From assembly GCA_025358305.1 (NCBI GenBank), contig JANYJZ010000002.1, positions 27,027 to 91,026 on the forward strand: 64,000 nt of DNA, read 5' to 3'. A program made the translations under genes and the position numbers. This DNA is from Ignavibacteriota bacterium. GTDB lineage: Bacteria; Bacteroidota; Ignavibacteria; UBA10030; SZUA-254. Positions within the stretch are counted from its first letter, which is position 1. Each line of letters opens with the position of its first letter. Of the stretch, positions 50,950 through 59,004 are shown piece after piece. Below the pieces are notes generated by a model. It searched no databases. It was not told the origin of the DNA and saw only the letters and a list, made by a program, of their open reading frames with translations.

Positions 50950-53052
50950 ATGCCCACCCACCTCACACGTAGGGATATCCTGAAGCTGGTCGGCGGATCC
51001 GCCGTCGGGTTCTTCTTCACCCCCGTGCCCTGGAAGCTCCTCGACGACACCTCCATCTGGACGCAGAATTGGTCGAAGATTCCCCCCCTTCCCCGCGGGG
51101 AAAGGACAACTCGGTATTCGGCGTGCACCCTCTGCCCCGGCGGCTGCGCCGTCCGGGCGCAACTGGTCGGCCCGATGCCGTACAGCCTCCGCGGCGTCTC
51201 CGGGCATCCGGTGAGCCGCGGATTCCTCTGCGCCGTGGGTCTGGCGGGGCATCATATGGCGTTCCACCCGCTGCGTCTCGCCTCACCGGTCCGAGTGGAC
51301 GGGGCGGGGGATGAGGCCAAAGTGGTGCCGATCTCCGCGGACGCGGCGATGCGTATGGCGGCTGCAAAGATCCGCGAGGGCAACGGCAGCGTCGCTCTGC
51401 TCGACTGCCAGCCCGGCCGAGCGGTCTCCGCGTACTACGAGGATCTGGCCCGAATGATCGAGAACGGCCTGTATGTGACGGCCGCGTCGCGCGAAGACTC
51501 CACGCTCCAAGCGCTCCGATCGATGATCGGAGAGGAGTCGGCCCCGCTCGGATTCGACTTTGAGAACACGAGCATGATCCTGAGCTTCGGCGCGCCGCTG
51601 CTCGACGGATGGGGCAGCCCCGGCCGGCTGGAGCGCCTTCTCAAGGGGAAGCCAGATCGGAGCGTTCGCTTTGTCCAGGTTGAACACCGGCAGTCCCGGA
51701 CCGCGCTCCAGGCGGATCTTTGGGTTCCGGTGAATCCGGGCGGCGAACGGGCGCTCGCCTTGTCGATCGCGCATGTGCTCCTGATGGAACGTCCCGGCCG
51801 TCGAACGTCCGCGACAACGATCGCGGACATGGCCTCGTACAAAGAAACGGTCGCACGGTACACTCCCGAAGCGGCGCGCGCAGAATCGGGGATCGAGCCC
51901 GCGCTCGTCCGCCAGGTCGCCGAAGAGCTCTCGATTGCACCGGCTTCGATCGTTCTGTCGGGTCCCGATGCCGGCGGCGGACCAATGGAACGTGATACGG
52001 AGTATGCCGTCGCCGGGCTCAACCTCCTCCTGGGGAACGTCGGAAAGAAAGGGGGCGTCGTCTTCTTGCACGAGATGCCCGGAACCGCAGGCCGTTCGCA
52101 CGTCGTGCGGGATATCCGCGATGTTCCCGATCATTCCCTGAACCTTCTCATCATTGATCCGGCGTCGTCCGGGTATGCCGTGCCGTGGAAAAGCCTTGAA
52201 CGTAAGCTCTGCCCCGGAACCGGCATGGTCGTGAGCCTCGCCGCCACCATGGACGAGATCGCGGCGCATGCCGACATCGTCGTCCCGGCCCCTGCACCCT
52301 ACGAATCGCTTCAGGACGTTCCAACGCAAACGGGCGCCTCGGCGGCGACATTCGGGCTCTCGACGCCGCTCCTGCCGGCGGACAAGCGCTCCGTGGACCC
52401 CGCTTCCTTCGTTGCCGGGGTCATCCGGCTGGCGGGGTTCCCCCTCCCGGTGCCTCAATGCGACGACCTCCTGAAAGAGAGGGGGCGTATGATCCATGCC
52501 GAGCGACGGGGCACAATCTACCAGCCGGCAGACGGCAGTACGGTCCGCGTCGCAGAACTCGCTCAGTTCGACGAGCTTTGGACAAAGCTCGCCGGCGCCG
52601 GCGTGTGGGTGGACGATCCGAAAGAGCAGCACGAGCCCGCGGAGGCCTCGCTCGGAGCCTCCATGTTGCAGTCGCGGGGCGGACCGCGCCGAGCGGATCC
52701 GGGGCTGCTCCTTATCCCGTACGGCTACAAGCGTGCTGTCTCCGGCGCCGCGATATCGCCGATCCTGAGCAAGCTCTCCCAGGAGTCCGCGCTCAGGCCC
52801 GGTGCGGGGACCGTCGCGCTTCATCCCGTGACCGCCGCGCTCTCTGGCGTCGTGGACGCCGAGTGCGTGCTCCTCGATACGACGAACGGGACAATGAAGC
52901 TGGCCGTCCGGATCGATCGGTCGGTCCGGCCCGGGGTCGCAGAGGCCGTGGCAGGTCCGATCGGTCGGCACGGCGCGGACATTATGGATCTCTGCGATGT
53001 CCGTGAGGATGGAACGTGGAGGATGACGAACGCAAACGTGAGGAAGGCATAG
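50950..53052 (+). CDS. Molybdopterin oxidoreductase-family subunit (QrcB-like)
   Basis: 700 residues. The N-terminus THLTRRDILKLVGGSAVGFF is a twin-arginine-type signal (RR at 7-8) or anchor. Four cysteines with CTLCPGGC (59-66) and GFLCAVG (94) form the Fe-S site usual for molybdopterin oxidoreductases. The following domains (SMILSFGAPLLDGWGSP, HRQSRTALQADLWVPVNPGG, and YAVAGLNLLLGNVGKKGGVV) fit the family. In Qrc and alternative complex III this subunit has lost molybdenum and serves in electron transfer only. I cannot prove absence of the cofactor here, but no obvious catalytic Cys or SeCys segment was noticed. It lies 9 bases after the cytochrome gene and 3 bases before the ferredoxin gene. 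Confidence 0.88.
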   Translation: MPTHLTRRDILKLVGGSAVGFFFTPVPWKLLDDTSIWTQNWSKIPPLPRGERTTRYSACTLCPGGCAVRAQLVGPMPYSLRGVSGHPVSRGFLCAVGLAGHHMAFHPLRLASPVRVDGAGDEAKVVPISADAAMRMAAAKIREGNGSVALLDCQPGRAVSAYYEDLARMIENGLYVTAASREDSTLQALRSMIGEESAPLGFDFENTSMILSFGAPLLDGWGSPGRLERLLKGKPDRSVRFVQVEHRQSRTALQADLWVPVNPGGERALALSIAHVLLMERPGRRTSATTIADMASYKETVARYTPEAARAESGIEPALVRQVAEELSIAPASIVLSGPDAGGGPMERDTEYAVAGLNLLLGNVGKKGGVVFLHEMPGTAGRSHVVRDIRDVPDHSLNLLIIDPASSGYAVPWKSLERKLCPGTGMVVSLAATMDEIAAHADIVVPAPAPYESLQDVPTQTGASAATFGLSTPLLPADKRSVDPASFVAGVIRLAGFPLPVPQCDDLLKERGRMIHAERRGTIYQPADGSTVRVAELAQFDELWTKLAGAGVWVDDPKEQHEPAEASLGASMLQSRGGPRRADPGLLLIPYGYKRAVSGAAISPILSKLSQESALRPGAGTVALHPVTAALSGVVDAECVLLDTTNGTMKLAVRIDRSVRPGVAEAVAGPIGRHGADIMDLCDVREDGTWRMTNANVRKA

Positions 53053-53055
53053 ACG

Positions 53056-53829
53056 ATGGACTCTGAGCATGGCAAGAACGCCCGTTTCGGGATGGTGATC
53101 GACCTCGACCGGTGCGACGGCTGCGGCGCTTGCATGATCGCATGCGCCGTTGAGAACAATGTCCCGCCCGGGCACGCCTCGGCGACCGAGCGGACCGGCA
53201 TCACCTGGATGAGGGTCGCGGCCGTCGAAAGCGGCCAGGAGTATCCCGCCGCGGATGTCGCATTCGTTCCGATGTTCTGCCAGCAGTGCGAGAACGAGAC
53301 CCCCTGCATCAGCGTTTGCCCGCAGAACGCGGTCGAGATCGACCCTGCGACGGGCATCGTGGGACAGATACCGCAGCGATGCCTCGGGTGCCGCTATTGC
53401 ATGACGGCCTGCCCCTACCACGCGCGATACTTCAACTGGCGCGATCCGGCCTGGCCCGAAGGGATGGACCGGCAGCTCAATCCCGACGTGTCGCCGCGCA
53501 TGCGCGGCGTGGCCGAAAAGTGCAACTTCTGCCACGGCAGGCTGCACGCCGCGAAGGCGAAAGCGGCCGCCAAAGGGAGCCGGGAGATCGACCCTGCAGA
53601 CTACGTCCCTGCGTGCGTGGAGTCCTGCTTTCAAAATGCCATCGTCTTCGGCGATCTCAATGACCACGAGAGCGAGGTCGCGAAACTCGCCCGCGGCGCC
53701 GACACGTTCCGGTTCCTCTCGCGCCTCGGATCCGAGCCGAAGGTCTACTTCCATTCGACGCGACCCTGGGTGAAGGAGATGGCCGAGAGCACGCTCACGA
53801 GATCGAAGAAGGAGAACGGACATGGATAG
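53056..53829 (+). CDS. 4Fe-4S ferredoxin subunit (QrcC-like)
   Basis: 257 residues, no signal peptide. Four cysteine sets are seen: C20-23-26-30 (RCDGCGACMIAC), C75-78-84-88, C109-112-115-119 (RCLGCRYCMTACP) and C156-159 with C187-191, enough for four [4Fe-4S] clusters as in PsrB/NrfC/QrcC proteins. It should relay electrons between the large subunit and the quinone site of the NrfD-like subunit. If the large subunit is exported by Tat this protein may travel with it. Its last 8 bases overlap the NrfD-like gene. Confidence 0.92.
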   Translation: MDSEHGKNARFGMVIDLDRCDGCGACMIACAVENNVPPGHASATERTGITWMRVAAVESGQEYPAADVAFVPMFCQQCENETPCISVCPQNAVEIDPATGIVGQIPQRCLGCRYCMTACPYHARYFNWRDPAWPEGMDRQLNPDVSPRMRGVAEKCNFCHGRLHAAKAKAAAKGSREIDPADYVPACVESCFQNAIVFGDLNDHESEVAKLARGADTFRFLSRLGSEPKVYFHSTRPWVKEMAESTLTRSKKENGHG

Positions 53830-55054
53830 CACGCTCATCCCGCGCGGGCTCGAACGCGCTTCGTTTGGAAAGTTCCTCCTCTGGATACTCCCGTGGGCCG
53901 CGCTCTTCGGCGTGGGGCTCTATGCAATGTACCTCTGCCTCGCCGACGGGCTCTACCATACGAACATGGACAACCGCTTCGCGTTCGGCCTCTGGATCTA
54001 CCTTGACCTCACGGTCATTGCCCTCGGGGCCGGGGCGTTCTTCACCGGATTCCTGCTCTACATCCTCCATCGCCGAGAACTGAGCGCCGTCATCAACAGC
54101 GCGGTGGTCCTGGGGCTCATCTGCTACAGTGGGGCCGTGGTCGTCCTCATGGTGGACGTCGGGCAGCCGTTGCGGGCCTGGTTCACCTTTTGGCACCCGA
54201 ACGTCCACTCCATGCTCACGGAAGTGACGTTCTGCCTCACCTGCTACCTCCTCGTCCTTGCGATCGAGTATGCGCCGATCGTCCTCAAGAACAGGAGACT
54301 CCGGCAGGTCCCCCGGTTCCTCGCGTTCGAGTTCGAACTCCACAAGGTCATGCCGGTCCTGGCGGGCGTCGGGACGTTTCTCTCGTTCTTCCACCAGGGA
54401 TCCCTCGGCGGCCTTTACGGCGTCCTGCGCGGAAGACCGTTTGCGTTCCGGGAAGAACTCGGCATCTGGCCGTCGACGTTCTTCCTCTTCGTCGTCTCGG
54501 CGGCGGCCGCAGGGCCGAGTTTTGTCCTCCTGACGACCTGGCTCGTCCAGAAGATCACCCGGAAACAACTCGTCGAAAACGAGGTGTTCATGTTCCTCGG
54601 AAAGGTCTCGGGCATCATGCTCCTGGTCTACGTTTTCCTGAAAGCGGTCGATACGCTCGTCTGGATCAACAGCACGTCGCCGGCGGCGGGCTTTCCGGCG
54701 TTCGAGTATTATGCGAGGACATCGTTTGGGACCTGGATCTTGTTCACGGAGATCGTCCTGTTGGGCCTTGTGCCCGCCCTCATCCTGGTGAGCGGGCGCC
54801 TCCGAGCGAAGCCTGCTTGGCTCTTCAGCGCAGCGCTCATGACCTGCCTCGGCATCATGCTCAACAGGTTCGTCATGACGATCCAGACGCTTGCTTTGCC
54901 GACGCTGCCGTTCGACGAATTTCTTTCGTACGCGCCGAGCTGGGAAGAGGTGGCGACGTTCCTGGCGGTCCTTGCCTACGGCGTGCTCATCTATTCTCTG
55001 ACATTCCGGTACACGGTGCTCTTTCCCCAGGAAAGAGACTTACTCAAGCACTGA
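53822..55054 (+). CDS. NrfD/PsrC-type integral membrane quinone subunit (QrcD-like)
   Basis: 410 residues with about ten hydrophobic helices; the ATG at 53822 has AAGGAGAACGGAC upstream, inside the preceding gene. Helix-rich NrfD features are LWIYLDLTVIALGAGAFFTG, the loop around WFTFWHPNVHSMLTEV and MRFV-like MLNRFVMTIQTL near the last helix. NrfD proteins bind and oxidise or reduce menaquinone and may couple this to charge movement. With the neighbouring cytochrome, molybdopterin-family and ferredoxin genes this completes a Qrc-like set with a single NrfD (alternative complex III usually has two). A ribosome-binding site for the next gene lies in the 14-base spacer. Confidence 0.92.
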   Translation: MDSTLIPRGLERASFGKFLLWILPWAALFGVGLYAMYLCLADGLYHTNMDNRFAFGLWIYLDLTVIALGAGAFFTGFLLYILHRRELSAVINSAVVLGLICYSGAVVVLMVDVGQPLRAWFTFWHPNVHSMLTEVTFCLTCYLLVLAIEYAPIVLKNRRLRQVPRFLAFEFELHKVMPVLAGVGTFLSFFHQGSLGGLYGVLRGRPFAFREELGIWPSTFFLFVVSAAAAGPSFVLLTTWLVQKITRKQLVENEVFMFLGKVSGIMLLVYVFLKAVDTLVWINSTSPAAGFPAFEYYARTSFGTWILFTEIVLLGLVPALILVSGRLRAKPAWLFSAALMTCLGIMLNRFVMTIQTLALPTLPFDEFLSYAPSWEEVATFLAVLAYGVLIYSLTFRYTVLFPQERDLLKH

Positions 55055-55068
55055 AGAAGGAGAAAGCG

Positions 55069-55902
55069 ATGTTCCCATGGGTCTACGGTTTCAAATGGAG
55101 TGCCGGACATCTCATCTTCTTGAGCGTGTTCTTTTCGGTCCTCGGTACGGTGTCCGGCTCGGTCGTCACGGCCGCGTTTCGGTCCGCGAAGGACCTGCGC
55201 CAGCGCACAGCGGACGCCATGCGCTGGGAGATGGAGTTCGAGGAGCTGCCGCGCAAGGCCCGTTCATGCCGCCACGAGATCACTGGAGAGGTTCGACACC
55301 GGACGTGCGATCACGAGTTCGACTGCCGGACGTGCAGTGTCCACCCGACGTTTCTTGCGCAAGCCGCGGCAACATCACGACCGGAGGATCCGGCCGCCGG
55401 GACATTCGGCCTCGCGATGCCCACCGACAGGCTCTACCACCGCGGGCATGCCTGGGTGAAGCCCGAAGGGGACGGAACATGCACCATAGGGCTTGACGAC
55501 TTCGGCGCGCGGCTCGTCGGCACACCGGATGCGGTCGAACTTCCGTTGCCCGGGACGCACCTGAATGCGAACGGCACCGGATGGCACTTCGTCAGGGGCG
55601 GCGAGCGCTTGCGGATCCTCTCTCCGGTCGACGGAGAAGTTCTCAAACAGGGGAGCATGGACCAGGGCTGGCTCCTTCGGGTCAGGGCTGATGACTCCGA
55701 GCCCGCTACCCGACACCTCCTGCGCGGCGGAGAGGTGCGTCCCTGGATCATGCACGAACTGGAGCGCCTCGAATTCTCCCTTGGTTCGTCGGGCGTCGGC
55801 GCGACGCTCGCCGACGGCGGCGAGATGGTCTCCGATCTCCGCGCCGCATATCCCGGCGTTGCGTGGGAGTCCTTTTGCTCGCCATTCTTCCTCGAAGGGT
55901 AG
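55069..55902 (+). CDS. Membrane-anchored GcvH-like protein
   Basis: The ATG at 55069 follows GAAGAAGGAGAAAGCG. 277 residues: an N-terminal hydrophobic helix (LIFLSVFFSVLGTVSGSVV), then a segment with four or more Cys (SCRHEITGEVRHRTC and CRTC, about residues 66-90), and a glycine-cleavage-H-like domain from about 123 (YHRGHAWVKPEGDGTCTIGL). In the lipoyl hairpin the sequence is GWHFVRGGERLRILSPVDGE, so Arg occupies the usual lysine place, as in the protein at 49385. The two proteins flank the Qrc-like genes and are likely structural or redox partners of it. Last gene of the operon. Confidence 0.75.
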   Translation: MFPWVYGFKWSAGHLIFLSVFFSVLGTVSGSVVTAAFRSAKDLRQRTADAMRWEMEFEELPRKARSCRHEITGEVRHRTCDHEFDCRTCSVHPTFLAQAAATSRPEDPAAGTFGLAMPTDRLYHRGHAWVKPEGDGTCTIGLDDFGARLVGTPDAVELPLPGTHLNANGTGWHFVRGGERLRILSPVDGEVLKQGSMDQGWLLRVRADDSEPATRHLLRGGEVRPWIMHELERLEFSLGSSGVGATLADGGEMVSDLRAAYPGVAWESFCSPFFLEG

Positions 55903-56189
55903 AAAGGGACCGCTCCGCAAGAAACGACTCTCCTCGCTCGATCGGTCCCTCACAAGGATCTCAGCACTCCTCCCCCCTGTGCGCCCAAGCCGGACAGAGC
56001 GCATGCATGCCCTCCGTCTATATAAAGCCCGCTTGCCCCCCGCGTTTTGATTATGACGAATTTTGTGCGTTAATTCCTACGGTTGACATCGCGGCCAGAC
56101 CGGCTGAAGGCTCACGTCATCGATTTCACGACACTTGACAGGTTGAAGATCGCTTCTGAAATGTCTCTTTTTGAACGCTGAAGATCCCC

Positions 56190-57680
56190 GTGTCCATCGA
56201 CCCCGTTCGTAATGCGAAACCGACATGGCAGACGTGCCTCACTGCCTTCGCATTCACGCTCGCCGCGGGACTCATTCGGCTCTTGTTCCTGGAGCGTCAA
56301 GCCCTCTGGAACGATGAGATGTTCTCCTTCGACGTTGCGAACCTGCCGCTGATGGAGATCCAGTCGAGGCTCGTCGCCTACTACCACCATCCGCCCCTCT
56401 TCTTTTACGCTCTCCATGCGTCCCTCTCGCTGTTCGGCCAGTCAGCCTGGGCGCTCCGGATCATCCCTGCGATTGCCGGATCGGTATCGGTCGGTCTCGT
56501 CTACCTTGTCGCCGAACGGTTTTACGGCCGGCGTTCTGGGATCGTTGCCGCAGCAATCTGCCTGGTGGCTCCCTTCCATGTCGCTTACTCCCAGGAGGGG
56601 AGGCCCTATGCGCTCGCCGCCTGCTTCTGTCTCCTGAGCCTCTACGCGATGCTCATGTCGATCCGCGAAGGGGGCAGACTCTGGAAGCTCACCTACGTCG
56701 CTGCGACATCCGCGCTGCTCTACACGCATCACTGGGGGGTCTTTGTGGTATTCTCGCAGATGGTGTTCCTCCTGACTGACCGGAGCGTCACTCCTGGCGT
56801 GAAGAAGGCGTTTCTCGTACTCTGGTCGGCGGTCGGCATCTGCTATCTCCCGGAACTCTTCGCGCTTCTGAACCAGTCGCCTGTGACGGGAACGACGGCG
56901 TCCGATTGGGTAGTTGCTCCCGGGCCCATGGAGCTTGTCGATCTGGCGGGTGCGTTCTCGGGTGTCTCGTTCCGGATGGCCTCGGCGGTTTTTACGATGC
57001 CCTGGCCGGTCACAGCGGCCGCCGGCCTGGCATGCTTCGTTCTCGTTGTCCATCTCGTCCGGAAGGCGTTCACGTCGCCGGGGGACGGCACCTTGCGCGC
57101 GATGCTCCTCGTCGTCGGTGTGACGATCATCGTCCCGTACGCCCTCTCGTTCTGGGTCCCGAAGCTCTTCCTCTGGTACCGCTACCCGGTGATCCTTCTT
57201 CCCGTTCTCTGCGTCTGCGTCGGCGCGGCGACGGACCGTTCCTGGCTGCCGGCGATCCCGGCGCTCGTTCTCATTGTGGCGGGTGTTGCCGGGACCGCGC
57301 ACTATTTCACCTGGTCAAAGTCGAATGTCCGCGATGTCGCGTCGTATGTCGAGGAAGCGACAAAGGACAGCGTCAGGATGGTCATTCGCCCGCATAATTT
57401 CGCGTTCCTTTTGAACTATTACTACCACGGGAAGGCCGTGCAGCTCGACGAGACCTATCTCGATAAGCCGCTCGGGGAGATCGTCGACACGGCCGCCTCG
57501 TTCGTCTATGTCTCCTTGGACGTGCCGAACGGGATCCGGGACTATATGGATTGGCATTTTGATAAGATCGCTGAACGCCGATTTCCCGGGGAGGCGCACC
57601 TTGGCATGGTGGTGGGGGTGTACAAGCAGAAACCAGATCTCGACGAGGAGGACGATCCAGAAAACGACGAGGAAAAGTGA
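56190..57680 (+). CDS. Glycosyltransferase family 39-type (ArnT/PMT-like) membrane protein
   Basis: 496 residues with about eleven hydrophobic helices and a GT-C fold. The first loop contains ALWNDEMFSFDVANLP with the catalytic acidic pair DE, followed by AYYHHPPLFFYALHA, and a second loop with YSQEGRPYALAAC; these are standard for bacterial PMT_2/GT39 proteins, which move a sugar from a polyprenyl-phosphate donor to lipid A, a glycan or a protein outside the membrane. A charged C-terminus ends in an Asp/Glu-rich tail. The start is taken as GTG at 56190. It converges with the GT2 gene, four bases separating the stops. Confidence 0.83.
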   Translation: MSIDPVRNAKPTWQTCLTAFAFTLAAGLIRLLFLERQALWNDEMFSFDVANLPLMEIQSRLVAYYHHPPLFFYALHASLSLFGQSAWALRIIPAIAGSVSVGLVYLVAERFYGRRSGIVAAAICLVAPFHVAYSQEGRPYALAACFCLLSLYAMLMSIREGGRLWKLTYVAATSALLYTHHWGVFVVFSQMVFLLTDRSVTPGVKKAFLVLWSAVGICYLPELFALLNQSPVTGTTASDWVVAPGPMELVDLAGAFSGVSFRMASAVFTMPWPVTAAAGLACFVLVVHLVRKAFTSPGDGTLRAMLLVVGVTIIVPYALSFWVPKLFLWYRYPVILLPVLCVCVGAATDRSWLPAIPALVLIVAGVAGTAHYFTWSKSNVRDVASYVEEATKDSVRMVIRPHNFAFLLNYYYHGKAVQLDETYLDKPLGEIVDTAASFVYVSLDVPNGIRDYMDWHFDKIAERRFPGEAHLGMVVGVYKQKPDLDEEDDPENDEEK

Positions 57681-57684
57681 CCCT

Positions 57685-59004
57685 CTACCGTGTGGGGGTG
57701 GGGGAGGGGGGAGTCCCGGCGCCTTTGGCGAGGAGCGGGTTTCTGTCGAAGCGGATCGTCTTGTCCCAGGTGCGCTTCTCCTTTTTGATGACGTCGAGGT
57801 AGATCGCCTTCCCGACGATGTAGATCCAGAACTGGCAGTAGCTGAAGTACATGAGGATCGTCAGGAAGATATTCGCGATCGTATCTTCTCGGTCGTACGA
57901 CAGCGCGAGGAGGATCTCCAGGAGGAATAAGAAGAGCGCGAGGACCCAGACGGCGGTATAGGGTCCGGGGAGGACGATGACCAAGAGGTCGAACATCCCC
58001 AGGATGAAGAGCACGTCCGAGCTCACGATCGCCACGAGAAAGACATAATAGAGCGACAGGAGGTAGAGGAGCTCGAAGGCGAGGAACTTTCTCTTGAATG
58101 AGGGGATCTCTTTGAGGAATTTCGTCGCGACGTAATTGTTCCCCCGGACCCACCGTGTCCGCTGCCGTATCCAGACGGACCACGTCTCCGGCTCCTGCTC
58201 CCAGGTGACCGAGTAGGGGATGTATTTGATCCGGTAGTCTTCCATGTAGATCCGGATGCTCAATTCGGAATCCTCCGTGATCGCCGCCTCGTCCCACCCG
58301 CCGAGCTTTTCGAGCAAACTCCGCCACACCACGAAATTCGTCCCGGGGAGCGTCGCGACCTTGAAGAGCTTCCAGCGTCCCGCCTGCAATATCGATTGAA
58401 AGCTCAGCGTCTCGATGTTGATGAACCGCGTCAGCATGTTCCGGGCCTTGTTCACCGTCCGGAACTTCCCGAGCACCGCGCCGAGCGACGCATCCAACAG
58501 AAGCTGCGCCACGAGGTAGCGAAGCGCCGACGGTTCGGGCGTGTTATCAGCGTCGTAGATCGCGATGACCTCCGCGTTGGTCTGCTTGAGGCCGAGGTTG
58601 AGGCCGTGGGATTTGCCCCTGCCCCCCTCGTCCTTGGGGATCGTGTAGACCCTGACGCGTGGATCGGACTTGGTGAACTCCCGGACGATGTCGGGCGTGG
58701 CGTCGGTCGATCCGTCGTCGACGACGAGGATGTCGAGCTTGTGGGGAGGGTATTCCAACGCGAGCATCGACTCGACCGTCTGCCGGATGACCTTCTCCTC
58801 GTTCCTCGCCGGGATGAGGATCGAGACCGTCGGATAATCGAATGTCTGCCGGTCCACGAGGAGCTTTTCCTTCATCGAGGAACGGTAGTGGGCGAACCCG
58901 GCGAGTGTGAGGATGAGCTGGTAGGCGATCATGAACCAGATGAGGATGACCGAGAGCAGGAATACGACGCTCAGAGCGAATGCGAGGACCGAGTCTTCCG
59001 CCAT
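57685..59004 (-). CDS. Processive family 2 glycosyltransferase (PgaC/cellulose-synthase-like)
   Basis: 439 residues. One N-terminal hydrophobic helix pair, then a GT2 domain with VSILIPARNEEKVI, LVVDDGSTD, the DxD-like YDADNTP, the acceptor-site TED and QRTRW (the Q-x-x-R-W motif of processive beta-glycan synthases), and three to four C-terminal helices. Such enzymes polymerise UDP-sugars into cellulose, PNAG or related chains and export them through the membrane. Its ATG at 59004 directly follows the TAA of the large upstream gene (TAAATG), so both are translated together and probably act on the same polymer. Confidence 0.88.
   Translation of the reverse strand: MAEDSVLAFALSVVFLLSVILIWFMIAYQLILTLAGFAHYRSSMKEKLLVDRQTFDYPTVSILIPARNEEKVIRQTVESMLALEYPPHKLDILVVDDGSTDATPDIVREFTKSDPRVRVYTIPKDEGGRGKSHGLNLGLKQTNAEVIAIYDADNTPEPSALRYLVAQLLLDASLGAVLGKFRTVNKARNMLTRFINIETLSFQSILQAGRWKLFKVATLPGTNFVVWRSLLEKLGGWDEAAITEDSELSIRIYMEDYRIKYIPYSVTWEQEPETWSVWIRQRTRWVRGNNYVATKFLKEIPSFKRKFLAFELLYLLSLYYVFLVAIVSSDVLFILGMFDLLVIVLPGPYTAVWVLALFLFLLEILLALSYDREDTIANIFLTILMYFSYCQFWIYIVGKAIYLDVIKKEKRTWDKTIRFDRNPLLAKGAGTPPSPTPTR

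Noticed and set aside
55906..55949. Terminator after the respiratory operon
   Set aside because: GGGACCG and CGGTCCC can pair but with a 30-base loop and no T-run.
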